Below, piece by piece: positions 43,460 to 53,583 of a stretch of 64,000 nt of DNA. Source of the stretch: Bradyrhizobium sp. in8p8 (GTDB lineage: Bacteria > Pseudomonadota > Alphaproteobacteria > Rhizobiales > Xanthobacteraceae); assembly GCF_000426845.1 (NCBI RefSeq), contig NZ_AUGD01000005.1, forward strand, positions 124,001 to 188,000, given 5' to 3'. The translations under genes were made by a program, and so were the position numbers. Numbering within the stretch: the stretch's first letter is position 1; every line of letters starts with the position of its first letter. The notes under the pieces were generated by a model. It searched no databases. It was not told the origin of the DNA and saw only the letters and a program-made list of their open reading frames with translations.

Positions 43460-43873
43460 ATGCCCCAGACCATCACCCGCGGCATCAAGGCGTTGATCGA
43501 CGAGGCCAATGCCGAGATCGAGACGCTCTCGGCCAAGGACGCCATCGAGATATCCAAGAACGGCGACGTCGTCATCGTCGACATCCGCGATCCCCGCGAG
43601 ATCGAGCGCGACGGCCGCATCCCGGGCGCGTTCGCGTGCACCCGCGGCATGCTCGAATTCTGGATCGATCCACAGAGTCCCTACGCCAAGCCGATCTTCC
43701 AGGAGGACAAGAAGTTCGTCTTCCACTGCGCCGGCGGCCTGCGCTCCGCGCTCGCAGCCAAGACCGCGCAGGACATGGGCCTCAAGCCTGTTGCCCACAT
43801 CGCCGGCGGCTATGCGGCCTGGCGCGATGCCGGAGGGCCGACGGAGAAGTGGGAGCCGAAGAAGAAGGGGTGA
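43460..43873 (+). CDS. Single-domain rhodanese
   Basis: The 137-residue protein has one rhodanese domain. The active-site loop is FHCAGGLRSALAA, with the persulfide-forming Cys, and the domain ends HIAGGYAAWRDAGGP. It transfers sulfane sulfur in the cytoplasm. GAGGGAG lies before the ATG. A 3-mercaptopyruvate sulfurtransferase gene follows 132 bases downstream, so two sulfur-transfer enzymes are adjacent. Confidence 0.9.
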   Translation: MPQTITRGIKALIDEANAEIETLSAKDAIEISKNGDVVIVDIRDPREIERDGRIPGAFACTRGMLEFWIDPQSPYAKPIFQEDKKFVFHCAGGLRSALAAKTAQDMGLKPVAHIAGGYAAWRDAGGPTEKWEPKKKG

Positions 43874-43897
43874 GGTGAACACCCTCACCACGTGCTC

Positions 43898-43979
43898 CGT
43901 CATGCCCGGGCTTGACCCGGGCATCCACGTCTTCGCCGCAAGAAAGAGCGAGGATGGCCGGGACACGCCGGCCATGACG
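43898..43979. repeat. Palindromic intergenic repeat, family B
   Basis: Left half cgtcatgcccgggcttgac and ccgggcatccacgtcttc; right half gatggccgggacacgccgg and ccatgacg. It fills the gap between two sulfurtransferase genes. Confidence 0.8.
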
Positions 43980-44005
43980 ACTGAGACCATTGCCGGAGGA
44001 CTCCA

Positions 44006-44863
44006 ATGATCGCCCCCACCGACCCCCTCGTCTCCACCGAATGGCTCGCCGCCCACATCAACGATGGCAACGTCAAGATCCTCGACGCCAGCTTCAAGTT
44101 GCCGGGGGTCTTGCCGCTGCCGAAGGACGACTATCTCGCCGCGCATCTGCCGGGCGCGGTATTCTTCGACGTCGACGCGGTGTCGGATCATTCCAACCCG
44201 CTGCCGCACATGTTTCCGAGCGCCGAGCAGTTCGGCCGCGACGTCGGCAATCTCGGCATCTCCAACGCGGACACGGTCGTGCTCTACGACGCCGGCGGCT
44301 GGGTCGCGGCGCCCCGCGCGTGGTGGATGTTCCTGTCCTACGGCCACAGCAATGTGCGCATTCTCAATGGCGGATTGAAGAAGTGGCGCGCCGAGGGCCG
44401 CCCGGTCGAAAGCGGCGACGTGAAGCCGAAGCCGGCAACGTTCGAGGCGAGCTATGATTCAAAGCGCGTGCGCAGCATGCAGCAGCTGATCGCCAACGTG
44501 GAAAGCCGCGCCGAGCAGGTGATCGACGCGCGCGCCGCCGACCGCTTCGAGGGCCGCGCGCCTGAGCCGCGGCCGGGCATCCGCTCCGGCCACATCCCGG
44601 GCGCCCGCAACGTGCCCTACAATCTGCTGTTCGATGCCGCGACCGGCACCATGAAGCCCCTCGATGATCTCCGCGCGGCGTTCACGGGCGCCGGCGTCAA
44701 GCTCGATGCACCGATCGTGACGAGCTGCGGCTCCGGCGTTTCGGCCGGCGTGCTGACGCTCGCGCTCTATCGCCTCGGCATCACCGACACCGCGCTCTAT
44801 GACGGCTCCTGGTCGGAATGGGGCCAGGCCGGCGGCCCGCCGATCGCGACCGGCCCGGCGTGA
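44006..44863 (+). CDS. sseA: 3-mercaptopyruvate sulfurtransferase
   Basis: The 285-residue protein has two tandem rhodanese domains (about 1-135 and 155-285). Only the second carries the active Cys, in VTSCGSGVSAG, and this loop type is diagnostic for mercaptopyruvate rather than thiosulfate. The first domain has AGGWVAAPRAWW in place of an active loop. It moves sulfur from 3-mercaptopyruvate to thiol acceptors. The end at 44863 is 42 bases from a convergent gene. Confidence 0.92.
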   Translation: MIAPTDPLVSTEWLAAHINDGNVKILDASFKLPGVLPLPKDDYLAAHLPGAVFFDVDAVSDHSNPLPHMFPSAEQFGRDVGNLGISNADTVVLYDAGGWVAAPRAWWMFLSYGHSNVRILNGGLKKWRAEGRPVESGDVKPKPATFEASYDSKRVRSMQQLIANVESRAEQVIDARAADRFEGRAPEPRPGIRSGHIPGARNVPYNLLFDAATGTMKPLDDLRAAFTGAGVKLDAPIVTSCGSGVSAGVLTLALYRLGITDTALYDGSWSEWGQAGGPPIATGPA

Positions 44864-44905
44864 GGTCGATGGCGGTACGCCCTCGCCCTAAGGCGAAGAA
44901 GCGCG

Positions 44906-45676
44906 TTAACGCGAGCGCGCCGTTGTTGTCGTCGCGAAGGCCGGCTGCGGCTGACCGAACGGATCGAGCTGTTGCTGCAATTGCTGAGGCGGCGGACGTC
45001 GTACCACGCGAGGCCGCTTCTTCACCTTGGCCTTGGATTTGATCGCTTTGCTGTCAGGCTTGGCATCAACCTTGGCTTTCGCTGCTGTGTCCTTCACGGA
45101 CGTCGCCGTCGGATCGTTCAGCGCCGATAGCTTCGTTGAAGTGTCCTCGAGCGCCGAGGAGGGGAGGGCGGCGCCCACCTGGGCAGGCGCCGACTCGGAT
45201 GTGGCTGAGGCTGGCGCGGCCTGGGGGATCGAGGCCGTGGTGTCGTCTGGTGTGAGCGTATCGCGCGGTGTCGCCTCTGCGACCTCCGCGGCCGCTTCGG
45301 GCTCGACGGGCCGGATCGCAGCGACTTCGGTCGGCGTTGCAGTCATTTCGGGCTGCGGGTCCGGTTCGGGCGTCAGCGCGGCGACCTGCTCGGCCTCCTG
45401 GGCCGGCAGTCCGATCGTCGGTATCTGGTCGCGCAGCGATGGCTCCGGCGCGGCGGCTACGGGCTCGTCCGGCTCCGCTCGCAACACCGCGAGCACGGGC
45501 TGGGCCGGCTCGGGCGCCTGCGCAAACACCTGTTCCTGCGGACCGTTTCGCCAGGAGGGGTTGCTGACATACTGCTGATGGGTCGCCCGCAGCAGCGCGG
45601 CGGCCCCTAGGCCGAACACCAGGATGGAGGTTGACAGCAGGATCGCGGCAAACAGGAAGCGAAAGCCGGGAAGCAT
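44906..45676 (-). CDS. Membrane-anchored Pro/Ala-rich protein
   Basis: The 256-residue protein has one N-terminal membrane helix (FLFAAILLSTSILVFGLGAAAL), then a long low-complexity periplasmic region rich in Pro, Ala, Glu and Thr. A basic Lys-rich stretch (SKAIKSKAKVKKRPRVVRR) and a Gln/Pro tail follow. The layout resembles a TonB-like or cell-wall-spanning tether, but no TonB domain is present. The ATG at 45676 places the helix at the N-terminus; a TTG 16 codons upstream is possible. It is divergent from an L,D-transpeptidase gene. Confidence 0.75.
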   Translation of the reverse strand: MLPGFRFLFAAILLSTSILVFGLGAAALLRATHQQYVSNPSWRNGPQEQVFAQAPEPAQPVLAVLRAEPDEPVAAAPEPSLRDQIPTIGLPAQEAEQVAALTPEPDPQPEMTATPTEVAAIRPVEPEAAAEVAEATPRDTLTPDDTTASIPQAAPASATSESAPAQVGAALPSSALEDTSTKLSALNDPTATSVKDTAAKAKVDAKPDSKAIKSKAKVKKRPRVVRRPPPQQLQQQLDPFGQPQPAFATTTTARSR

Positions 45677-46040
45677 CGAGCGATTGCGAATTTCCGCCCC
45701 GGCGGCGACGTGGCCGGGACCCAAGAGCCATCTGAACGCGGTGACGGTACTGCTTGCCGCGTTCGCCGCATGGAATCGGAGCTAAAAAAGGTGGCGAATC
45801 AGGCGGATTCGACCATATCGCAACGTTTGCGCATCGTTCCGTGAAAAACGCCGCCGACCATCGCTTCAATGGACGGCACGACACGATTTCAGCCCCGTGA
45901 TGCAACGGGGCAACGGTAGTATGGCGGATCACAAATCGGCAAATCCGGCGCAAATAAGCCTGATATGTCTTGAATGTGCCGCTATCTTCCGTCATCTGGC
46001 CGTTAACGGTCCGATCGGGCTTGGGGACTATACAAGAGCG
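45677..46040. promoter_or_regulatory. Divergent intergenic region before the L,D-transpeptidase gene
   Basis: These 364 bases separate the anchored Pro-rich protein gene from the L,D-transpeptidase gene and must hold both promoters. No gene, hairpin or recognisable operator was found. The stretch is locally less GC-rich than its flanks, which fits a regulatory region. Confidence 0.4.
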
Positions 46041-47258
46041 ATGATGATCAAACATTTTCTGACGATATGCGCTGCCGCAACAGTCGCTGCGGCGGGAACC
46101 TCGCTCGCTCAGGCTCAGAGCTATCCGGTTCAGCAGGTGCCGGGCTATGGAGCTCCGGCGGAATACCGCCCCGGCGATCGCGTGCCGAATTTCGACGCGC
46201 TGGACGAAGACGACGAAGCCATGCCGCAGGCATCGCTGCCGCCGCCCGGTCCGGCTGATGATCCGCGCTATGGCCGCCCGATGGGAGGTCCGCCAGTCTA
46301 TTCGGCCGCTCCCCCGCAAGGGCCGGTTATGTCGCCGGATGATCCGCGTTATGGTCGTCCGGCTGGCGCCACGCCGGTCTACTCGGCGGCGCCGCCGCAG
46401 GGCCCCGTGATGTCACCCGACGATCCCCGTTATGGCCGGCCGGCCGATCCGCCGCCGGTGATCTATGCCAATCGCCCGGGTCAGCAGGCGCCCGGCAATG
46501 ACGGACTGCGTCCGCCGGAGGCTGTTGGCGGTCCCGCCGCGACCGGGACGGTCCAGGCCGCGCAGCCGCCCGTCGGTGCCGATGGCCGGCCGATCACGCT
46601 GGCCGCGCTGCCGCCCGAGGAGCAGCCCGACGCCGCGCCGGTGCAGCTGCCGCCGAACCTGCGCCGCCAAGAGGTCGCGTTCCAGACCAAGGAGCCGGTC
46701 GGCACGCTCGTGGTCGATACCTCCAACACCTACCTCTATTACGTGCTCGGCAATGGGCGTGCGATCCGCTACGGCGTCCGCGTGGGTCGCGACGGCTTCA
46801 CCTGGACCGGCGTGCAGAAGATCACCCGCAAGGCCGAGTGGCCGGATTGGCATCCGCCGACCGAGATGATCGAACGACAGCCTTACTTGCCGCGCTTCAT
46901 GGCCGGCGGCCCCGGCAATCCGCTTGGCGCCCGTGCGATGTATCTCGGCTCGACCGTGTACCGCATTCACGGCACCAACCAGCCCTCGACCATCGGCAAG
47001 TTCGTCTCTTCCGGCTGCATCGGCATGCTCAACGAGGACGTCTCCGACCTGTTCGAGCGCGTCAAGGTCGGCACCCGCGTCGTGGTGCTGCCGGGCGGCC
47101 CGCCGCCGGGAACGGCGACCGCCTCTGCGGCGCCGACACCCGGCGCTGCCGCACCCGGTACTGCTGGTCCGGCGCCAATGTCGGCCCAGGCTGGTCCCGT
47201 CCCGGGCACCCAGCCGACCGTCGTGCCGCCGCTGCCTGCGCCGGTCACTGTGCGCTGA
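46041..47258 (+). CDS. L,D-transpeptidase (YkuD domain) with proline-rich repeat linker
   Basis: The 405-residue exported enzyme forms 3-3 crosslinks in peptidoglycan or attaches proteins to it. The signal peptide ends near residue 26 (AGTSLAQAQS). A Pro/Gly-rich linker with a 27-residue tandem repeat starting DDPRYGRP covers residues 73-142. The YkuD catalytic domain follows (about residues 220-355), with HGTNQPSTIG and the nucleophile Cys326 in SSGCIGM. The C-terminal 50 residues are again Pro/Ala-rich. Starts at 46041 and 46044 are equivalent. A strong terminator follows. Confidence 0.93.
   Translation: MMIKHFLTICAAATVAAAGTSLAQAQSYPVQQVPGYGAPAEYRPGDRVPNFDALDEDDEAMPQASLPPPGPADDPRYGRPMGGPPVYSAAPPQGPVMSPDDPRYGRPAGATPVYSAAPPQGPVMSPDDPRYGRPADPPPVIYANRPGQQAPGNDGLRPPEAVGGPAATGTVQAAQPPVGADGRPITLAALPPEEQPDAAPVQLPPNLRRQEVAFQTKEPVGTLVVDTSNTYLYYVLGNGRAIRYGVRVGRDGFTWTGVQKITRKAEWPDWHPPTEMIERQPYLPRFMAGGPGNPLGARAMYLGSTVYRIHGTNQPSTIGKFVSSGCIGMLNEDVSDLFERVKVGTRVVVLPGGPPPGTATASAAPTPGAAAPGTAGPAPMSAQAGPVPGTQPTVVPPLPAPVTVR
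46257..46472 (+). repeat. 81-base tandem repeat inside the L,D-transpeptidase gene
   Basis: Two full 81-base units (46257-46337, 46338-46418) and a partial third encode DDPRYGRP followed by a Pro/Val/Tyr stretch and PQGPVMSP. The DNA copies have diverged at synonymous positions, so the amino acid sequence is under selection. Confidence 0.85.
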
Positions 47259-47281
47259 TCCCTGCAAGAAGAGCTCGACTG

Positions 47282-47309
47282 CAATGGGCGTGCCTTGGCA
47301 CGCCCATTG
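47282..47309 (+). terminator. Strong stem-loop terminator
   Basis: caatgggcgtgcc-tt-ggcacgcccattg is a perfect 13-base inverted repeat starting 24 bases after the L,D-transpeptidase stop and followed by tcgttt. It lies between convergent genes and may serve both. Confidence 0.8.
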
Positions 47310-47314
47310 TCGTT

Positions 47315-48277
47315 TCAGGCCAGCTTGCGCGGCAGTTCGCCGCTCCTTGTGAAGGCATCGATCGCCTCCACCATCTGACCGTAATGAGCGCGCAATCCGT
47401 CCGAGGTGGCGTAGCCGAGATGCGGCGTCAGCACGAGGTTGTCGAGCTTGCGGAAAGGATGGTCGATCGGCAGCGGCTCGACCGCGAACACATCCAACCC
47501 CGCGCCCGCGATCTGCCGCTGCTGCAAGGCTTCCAGCAGCGCCTGCTCGTCCACGATCGGCCCGCGCGAGGTGTTGACGAGGAAGGCGGTCGGCTTCATC
47601 CGCGCGAGATCGGCGCGGCTGACGAGACCGCGCGAGCGCTCGCTCAGCACGACATGGATGGTGACGATGTCGGCCTTGGCGAAAAGCTCGTCCTTGCTGG
47701 CATAGCCAACGCCAACCTCCCCGCACTTCTCAGGCGTGAGGTTCGGGCTCCAGGCGATCACGTTCATGGCGAAAGCCTTCGCGATCCCGGCCATCTTGCT
47801 GCCGAGCTTGCCGAGCCCGACGATGCCGAGCGTCATCCCCTCGATCTCGATGCCGGCAAAGCTCTGCCAGGGCTCTCCGGCGTGCATGCGCGCGTTCTCG
47901 CGGCCGATGCCGCGCGTCAGTTCCAGAATCAGGCCCATGGCGAGCGGCGCCGTCGGATCGCGGGAATATTGCGTGCCGCCAACGGCAATGCCGCGCGCCT
48001 TGGCCGCCTGCATGTCGATCGCAGCGTTACGCATCCCCGAGGTCAGCAGCAGCTTCAGCTTCGGCAGGCCCTCGATGAGGCTCTTGGGAAATCCGGTGCG
48101 CTCGCGCATCGCGCAGATGATGTCGAAATCAGCCAACGCGCTGGCCGCCGCCTGCTCGGAGGCGAACGGGTGCCTGAACACCGTGACGTCGACCCGGTCG
48201 GACAGCTTCGACCAGTCGGCAACGTCGAGGGCGAGATTGAAATAGTCGTCGAGAATTGCACAGCGCAGCCGGCTCAT
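47315..48277 (-). CDS. D-2-hydroxyacid dehydrogenase family protein
   Basis: The 320-residue NAD(P) enzyme interconverts a D-2-hydroxyacid and a 2-oxoacid. The dinucleotide motif is LGIVGLGKLGSKMA. The catalytic Arg lies in NTSRGPIVDE, a Glu in DVFAVEPLP, and the His in LTPHLGYATSDG. The family includes glycerate, phosphoglycerate and hydroxypyruvate reductases; at 320 residues it has no ACT domain, so it is not a standard SerA. Its substrate is undefined. The ATG at 48277 is unambiguous. Confidence 0.92.
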   Translation of the reverse strand: MSRLRCAILDDYFNLALDVADWSKLSDRVDVTVFRHPFASEQAAASALADFDIICAMRERTGFPKSLIEGLPKLKLLLTSGMRNAAIDMQAAKARGIAVGGTQYSRDPTAPLAMGLILELTRGIGRENARMHAGEPWQSFAGIEIEGMTLGIVGLGKLGSKMAGIAKAFAMNVIAWSPNLTPEKCGEVGVGYASKDELFAKADIVTIHVVLSERSRGLVSRADLARMKPTAFLVNTSRGPIVDEQALLEALQQRQIAGAGLDVFAVEPLPIDHPFRKLDNLVLTPHLGYATSDGLRAHYGQMVEAIDAFTRSGELPRKLA

Positions 48278-48406
48278 CAGCGTTCATCCATGGCGAGAGG
48301 TGGGGGCGCTGGCGGGCGCCGTCTTCGGAACCTGGCCATGGTTGCGCGCAATCCAACCCGCACGCAAGCTGCTCGCGCCTTCAAAAATCCGATAGCGGAG
48401 AGCGGC

Positions 48407-48622
48407 TCAGAAGTTGCGTGGTTTCAGGCGGAGCGGCGCATCCATGCCGTGCTTGGCGCGCCAGGCCGGGCCCGGTCCGCGCATGTAGTGCAGCTCGGGC
48501 CGGTACGGGTTGAAGGCGGCGGCGAAGAAGCGCTTCCAGAAGCCCTGGATCTCCGAGAGGAACCCGGAGACGTGGCCGGCTTCTGCCGGAGCATGAAGAG
48601 AGCTGGTCTCGGTCAGAGACAT
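48407..48622 (-). CDS. Small hypothetical protein
   Basis: The frame encodes 71 residues with an amphipathic middle (EIQGFWKRFFAAAFNPYRPELH) and a basic C-terminus. No other frame is plausible here, and it has a GAGG site before the ATG. It is upstream of, and divergent from, the EttA gene (234 bases away) and precedes the hydroxyacid dehydrogenase on the same strand. I do not recognise a family. Confidence 0.55.
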   Translation of the reverse strand: MSLTETSSLHAPAEAGHVSGFLSEIQGFWKRFFAAAFNPYRPELHYMRGPGPAWRAKHGMDAPLRLKPRNF

Positions 48623-48856
48623 GATGCGGCCTCGCTGTGCTCCCGTTCGTTCTGATCGGGTGGCGCTGTTTCCGCGCGAAACCGAGCTTTCAGCCTGATT
48701 TATTAAAAGATGGTTTCAATTGTCCGGATCAGCGGCGAGATGGTATCCGGACCGTATTCATCCGTGGTGAACGGACGGAAAACGTTGCCCTTTGGGGGCG
48801 GGATCGTTACATCGGCGGCAAGCAAATTTCCTCAAATCGAAGGTTTCACGGGACCG

Positions 48857-50506
<1,650 letters not shown>

Positions 50507-50513
50507 TCTCGGC

Positions 50514-51740
50514 ATGATGCGGCGGACGTTCATCGCTGCTTTGATCTTGCTCACCTGCGGCTCGACGTCCGGCCGCGCCGCAGACGCTGGCTTCACGCAG
50601 TTCATCGCCTCGCTTTGGCCGGAAGCGCAGGCCGCAGGCGTCTCTCGCATGACGTTCGAGCGAGAGACGCGCGGGCTCGAGCCCGACTACAAGCTGCCGG
50701 ACCTGCTTCTACCCGGGCGGCCCGCGACCGGCGCCCCGTCGCAGGCCGAGTTCGTCCAGGTGCCGGCGGACTACGTCAAGGAAGCCTCGATCGCGCGGCT
50801 CGCAGGCGAGGGGCAGCGGCTGCTGCAGAAATATCGCCCTGTGCTGACCGAGATCGAGAAGAACTCAGGCGTGCCGGCGACCGTGATGCTGGCGATCTGG
50901 GGCCGCGAGACCGATTACGGCCGCTACAGGCTGCCTTACGATCTCGTCCGGGTGCTGGCGACGCAGGCCTACGTCGGCCGGCGCAAGGATCAGTATCGCA
51001 ACGAATTCATCCTCTCGCTCAAGCTTCTCGGCGAAGGCGTGGTGACGCGCAAGGACATGCGCTCATCGTGGGCCGGAGCCACCGGGCTCACGCAGTTCCT
51101 GCCCTCGGAGTATTACAAGCACGGCGTCGATTCCGATGGCGATGGCCGCATCGATATCTGGCGCTCCGTGCCGGATGCGCTGGCCTCCGCCGCGCAGCAG
51201 CTCGTCAACAAGGGCTGGCAGAGCGGCGTTCGCTGGGCCTATGAGGTGCAGGCTCCTGCGAAGGTTGATTGCACGATGGGCGTGCCCGAGGTGACGAAGC
51301 CGATCGGCCAATGGCTGCGCGAAGGCTTTGTTCCGGTGCGTGGCCAAAAACTCAGCGCGGCCGAGCAAGCGCAGCCGGCCTCGTTGCTCCAGCCCGAAGG
51401 CATCTACGGCCCGTCGTTCCTGACCACGAAGAATTACTTCGTCATCAAGGAATACAATTTCTCCGATCTCTACGTGCTGTTCGTCGGCCACCTCAGCGAT
51501 CGCATGACGAGCCCGTTGCCTGTCGCGACACGTTGGTCGGCTTCCAGGCAGTTGCGCACCAAGGACGTCGAGATCATGCAGCGCGAGCTCACGCGGGTCG
51601 GGCTCTACAAGGACAAGATCGACGGCAAGGCCGGCATGCAGACCCGCGCCGCACTCGGCGCCTACCAGAAGTCGGCGGGTCTCAAGGTCGATTGCTGGCC
51701 GAGCGAAGAGGTGCTGCGCGCGGTCCAGGCGGCGCGATAG
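50514..51740 (+). CDS. Lytic murein transglycosylase (MltB family)
   Basis: The 408-residue exported enzyme cleaves peptidoglycan glycan strands to 1,6-anhydro products. It has a signal peptide (residues 1-22), an SLT_2 catalytic domain with the catalytic Glu in IWGRETDYGRY, the conserved SSWAGATGLTQFLPSEYY segment, and a C-terminal peptidoglycan-binding domain (residues about 345-405, DVEIMQRELTRVGLYKDKIDG). The start seven bases after ettA suggests shared transcription. A terminator follows. Confidence 0.94.
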   Translation: MMRRTFIAALILLTCGSTSGRAADAGFTQFIASLWPEAQAAGVSRMTFERETRGLEPDYKLPDLLLPGRPATGAPSQAEFVQVPADYVKEASIARLAGEGQRLLQKYRPVLTEIEKNSGVPATVMLAIWGRETDYGRYRLPYDLVRVLATQAYVGRRKDQYRNEFILSLKLLGEGVVTRKDMRSSWAGATGLTQFLPSEYYKHGVDSDGDGRIDIWRSVPDALASAAQQLVNKGWQSGVRWAYEVQAPAKVDCTMGVPEVTKPIGQWLREGFVPVRGQKLSAAEQAQPASLLQPEGIYGPSFLTTKNYFVIKEYNFSDLYVLFVGHLSDRMTSPLPVATRWSASRQLRTKDVEIMQRELTRVGLYKDKIDGKAGMQTRAALGAYQKSAGLKVDCWPSEEVLRAVQAAR

Positions 51741-51759
51741 CAGAGGATCAAACGAAAAA

Positions 51760-51782
51760 CCCGGCCGAGGTGCTCGGCCGGG
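51760..51782 (-). terminator. Intrinsic terminator
   Basis: cccggccgag-gtg-ctcggccggg is a perfect 10-base stem. On the minus strand it is followed by TTTTTCGTTT, so it terminates the small secreted-protein gene at 51818-52102. It may also stop the transglycosylase transcript on the other strand. Confidence 0.85.
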
Positions 51783-51817
51783 CTTCAATCGCGGCGCGAA
51801 TGCGCGCGCCGATCAGA

Positions 51818-52102
51818 TCAGTAGCAGACGCGGACCGGGCGAACGACCCAGCCATAACCGTCCCAATAGCGCTGGCGCTGCCAATAGCAGGGCGGGGGCG
51901 GCGGGCCAGGCTCGGCCACGTAAACGGGACCGCCATAGGCGGGACGGCTCGACGCGATCGCGCCGCCGACGATGGCGCCGCCGATCAGGCCGGCCGCGAT
52001 GCCGGCGCCGATGCCGTCATGGGCCTTCGCGGACGGAGTGGCGGTCACCAGCGAACCGGCGACCGTCGCAACCGTCAGGACGGCAACTAGTGTCTTCTTC
52101 AT
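51818..52102 (-). CDS. Small secreted glycine-zipper protein, copy 1
   Basis: The 94-residue protein has a signal peptide (KKTLVAVLTVATVAGSLVTA, cut after AKA). The glycine-zipper segment GIGAGIAAGLIGGAIVGGAI may sit in a membrane. The Pro-rich linker and C-terminal domain end with CYWQRQRYWDGYGW and VRPVRVCY; the two Cys may pair. The ATG at 52102 is 10 bases after AGGAG; the TTG two codons earlier is less likely. It is a paralogue of the next gene. Function unknown. Confidence 0.8.
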   Translation of the reverse strand: MKKTLVAVLTVATVAGSLVTATPSAKAHDGIGAGIAAGLIGGAIVGGAIASSRPAYGGPVYVAEPGPPPPPCYWQRQRYWDGYGWVVRPVRVCY

Positions 52103-52313
52103 GCTCAAGGCTCTCCTGGGAGATGGGCTCCCCTTGTTAGGGGCGCTCGGGTTTCAAAGGTTCACGCAGACGCGGATGGAATTGGCCGTGCAGCTAGGAA
52201 GCGCGCAATTGGTCAATCCACGGTAAACGCGCACGGAGCTGTGACGAGAAAAAGCGGTCTTTTTCAGGCTTCCAGATGAACGGTGCATCCATGCCGAGGT
52301 GGGCTCCAGCGCC

Positions 52314-52637
52314 TCAACGGCAGACTCTGACGCGGCGGGCGCGCCAAGCATAGCCGTCCCAGAAGCGCTGCTTCTGCCAAATGCAGCGACCGCCGTAATA
52401 GTCGTCGACGACGTAGGCGGGGGCGGGCGCGTAATAGCGGGGCGGGTAGTAGCCCGGCTCGTAATAGCCCGGTCCAGGTCCGTAATAATACGGAGATGCC
52501 AGCGCGCCGCCGACGATGGCGCCGCCGATGATCCCGGCCGCCACGCCCGCAGCGACGCCGCGCTGCGCCTGGGCCGGTGTGCCGGCCGTGAGGGCCAGGG
52601 TGGCGACGGCAACCACCGCCAGGAGTGGCTTCTTCAT
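52314..52637 (-). CDS. Small secreted glycine-zipper protein, copy 2
   Basis: This 107-residue paralogue of the protein at 51818-52102 has the same order: signal peptide (KPLLAVVAVATLALTAGTPA), glycine zipper (AAGVAAGIIGGAIVGGALA), a longer Tyr/Pro-rich linker (YYYGPGPGYYEPGYYPPRYY) and the C-terminal motif CIWQKQRFWDGYAW...VRVC. The shared ending W-Q-x-Q-R-x-W-D-G-Y suggests one fold with a disulfide. The gap of 211 bases to copy 1 shows no gene. Confidence 0.8.
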   Translation of the reverse strand: MKKPLLAVVAVATLALTAGTPAQAQRGVAAGVAAGIIGGAIVGGALASPYYYGPGPGYYEPGYYPPRYYAPAPAYVVDDYYGGRCIWQKQRFWDGYAWRARRVRVCR

Positions 52638-52774
52638 GAGCTTGACCTTTCGCACAAATTACGCGGGAACTCTTTGGGAACAGAGTTCCACATTTCGATT
52701 GAATGATCAATGAACGGCACCCCTGCCGGGGACGACCAACCGGCACGGGCCGAAGCTCCGACAACGAGGCGAGA

Positions 52775-53077
52775 ATGAGCAAGGCGATGATCAATGCACT
52801 GATTGGCGCCGGGGTCGTTTTCGCGATCGGCTACGGTTGGATCACACACCTCCAAAATCGCGCCCGGCGGTCCCGTGTGACAGCGGGGAGCGATGGCGGG
52901 AGTGGCGGCAGCACCTATGCCGGAATAAGCGACGGCTCCTCCCTGAGAGACTTGTTTTCCGGCACCGGGTCGGGGAACTCGGCTGACACTGGCAGCTGCT
53001 CCAGTGGCGAGGGCGGCAGCAGCGGAGGCGATTGTGGAGGTGGCGGAGACGGCGGCGGCGGTGGCGGCGGTGACTAG
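52775..53077 (+). CDS. Membrane-anchored glycine-rich protein
   Basis: The 100-residue protein has one N-terminal transmembrane helix (INALIGAGVVFAIGYGWITH), a basic RARRSR flank, and a Ser/Gly-rich tail that ends in an almost pure Gly/Asp/Cys run (SSGGDCGGGGDGGGGGGGD). The ATG at 52775 follows a GAGG site. The tail is probably disordered. I do not recognise the family, although Gly-rich tails of this sort are common in short rhizobial membrane proteins. Confidence 0.65.
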   Translation: MSKAMINALIGAGVVFAIGYGWITHLQNRARRSRVTAGSDGGSGGSTYAGISDGSSLRDLFSGTGSGNSADTGSCSSGEGGSSGGDCGGGGDGGGGGGGD

Positions 53078-53144
53078 ATCCGCTCTAATCTTGATGCAGC
53101 GCAACGCTCTGCTTTGGAGCCGATCTAGGCTGCGTCCGGGCTAG

Positions 53145-53161
53145 TTTGGAATAGCTTCAAA
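53145..53161. promoter_or_regulatory. Iron control element (Irr box) upstream of bfd
   Basis: tttggaatagcttcaaa has the 7-3-7 inverted-repeat form of the ICE motif bound by Irr in Bradyrhizobium. It ends 77 bases before the bfd start, and the sequence ataccgg follows, as at the bfr copy (atacgg). Confidence 0.7.
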
Positions 53162-53238
53162 TACCGGTTTTTCCTTTTGCATCCGGCCGGCCCGTTAAAT
53201 ATCGATGATGACGCATCACCGAAGGGCGTGCCGCTTCC

Positions 53239-53511
53239 ATGATCGTTTGTTCCTGTAACGTGCTGAGCGATGACGACATCCGCGCTGCCGTCGCCGAGTC
53301 CGACGATGCCGTGCGCCATGCCAAGCAGGTCTACGGATGTCTCGGCTGTAGCGCTGAATGCGGCCGGTGTGCCCGGACTATCAAGACCATCATCGATGAA
53401 GCGCTTGGACCCTGCGCCGATTCATGCTGCGCCGGCTGCCCCCATAGCCACGCCGTGGCCGCCAATGACGAGACGGCCGAGCCCGCCGAGTTTGCCCTCG
53501 CGGCCTGCTGA
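53239..53511 (+). CDS. bfd: Bacterioferritin-associated ferredoxin
   Basis: The 90-residue protein has the BFD-like [2Fe-2S] domain, with C4 and C6 (MIVCSCNVLSD) and a Cys pair among C34, C37, C41 and C44 (VYGCLGCSAECGRC). Bfd docks on bacterioferritin and donates electrons to release stored iron. The start is at 53239. Unlike the about 64-residue E. coli protein it has a C-terminal extension with further cysteines (C59, C63, C64, C67, C90). It is followed by bfr 130 bases downstream, and both genes have their own iron box. Confidence 0.93.
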   Translation: MIVCSCNVLSDDDIRAAVAESDDAVRHAKQVYGCLGCSAECGRCARTIKTIIDEALGPCADSCCAGCPHSHAVAANDETAEPAEFALAAC

Positions 53512-53583
53512 AAGCTTCAGCATCCTCCCCAGCGTTTTCCCCGGCTGCGTCTCCGTAGCCGGTTGCCCCGGTCTACGAACTCA

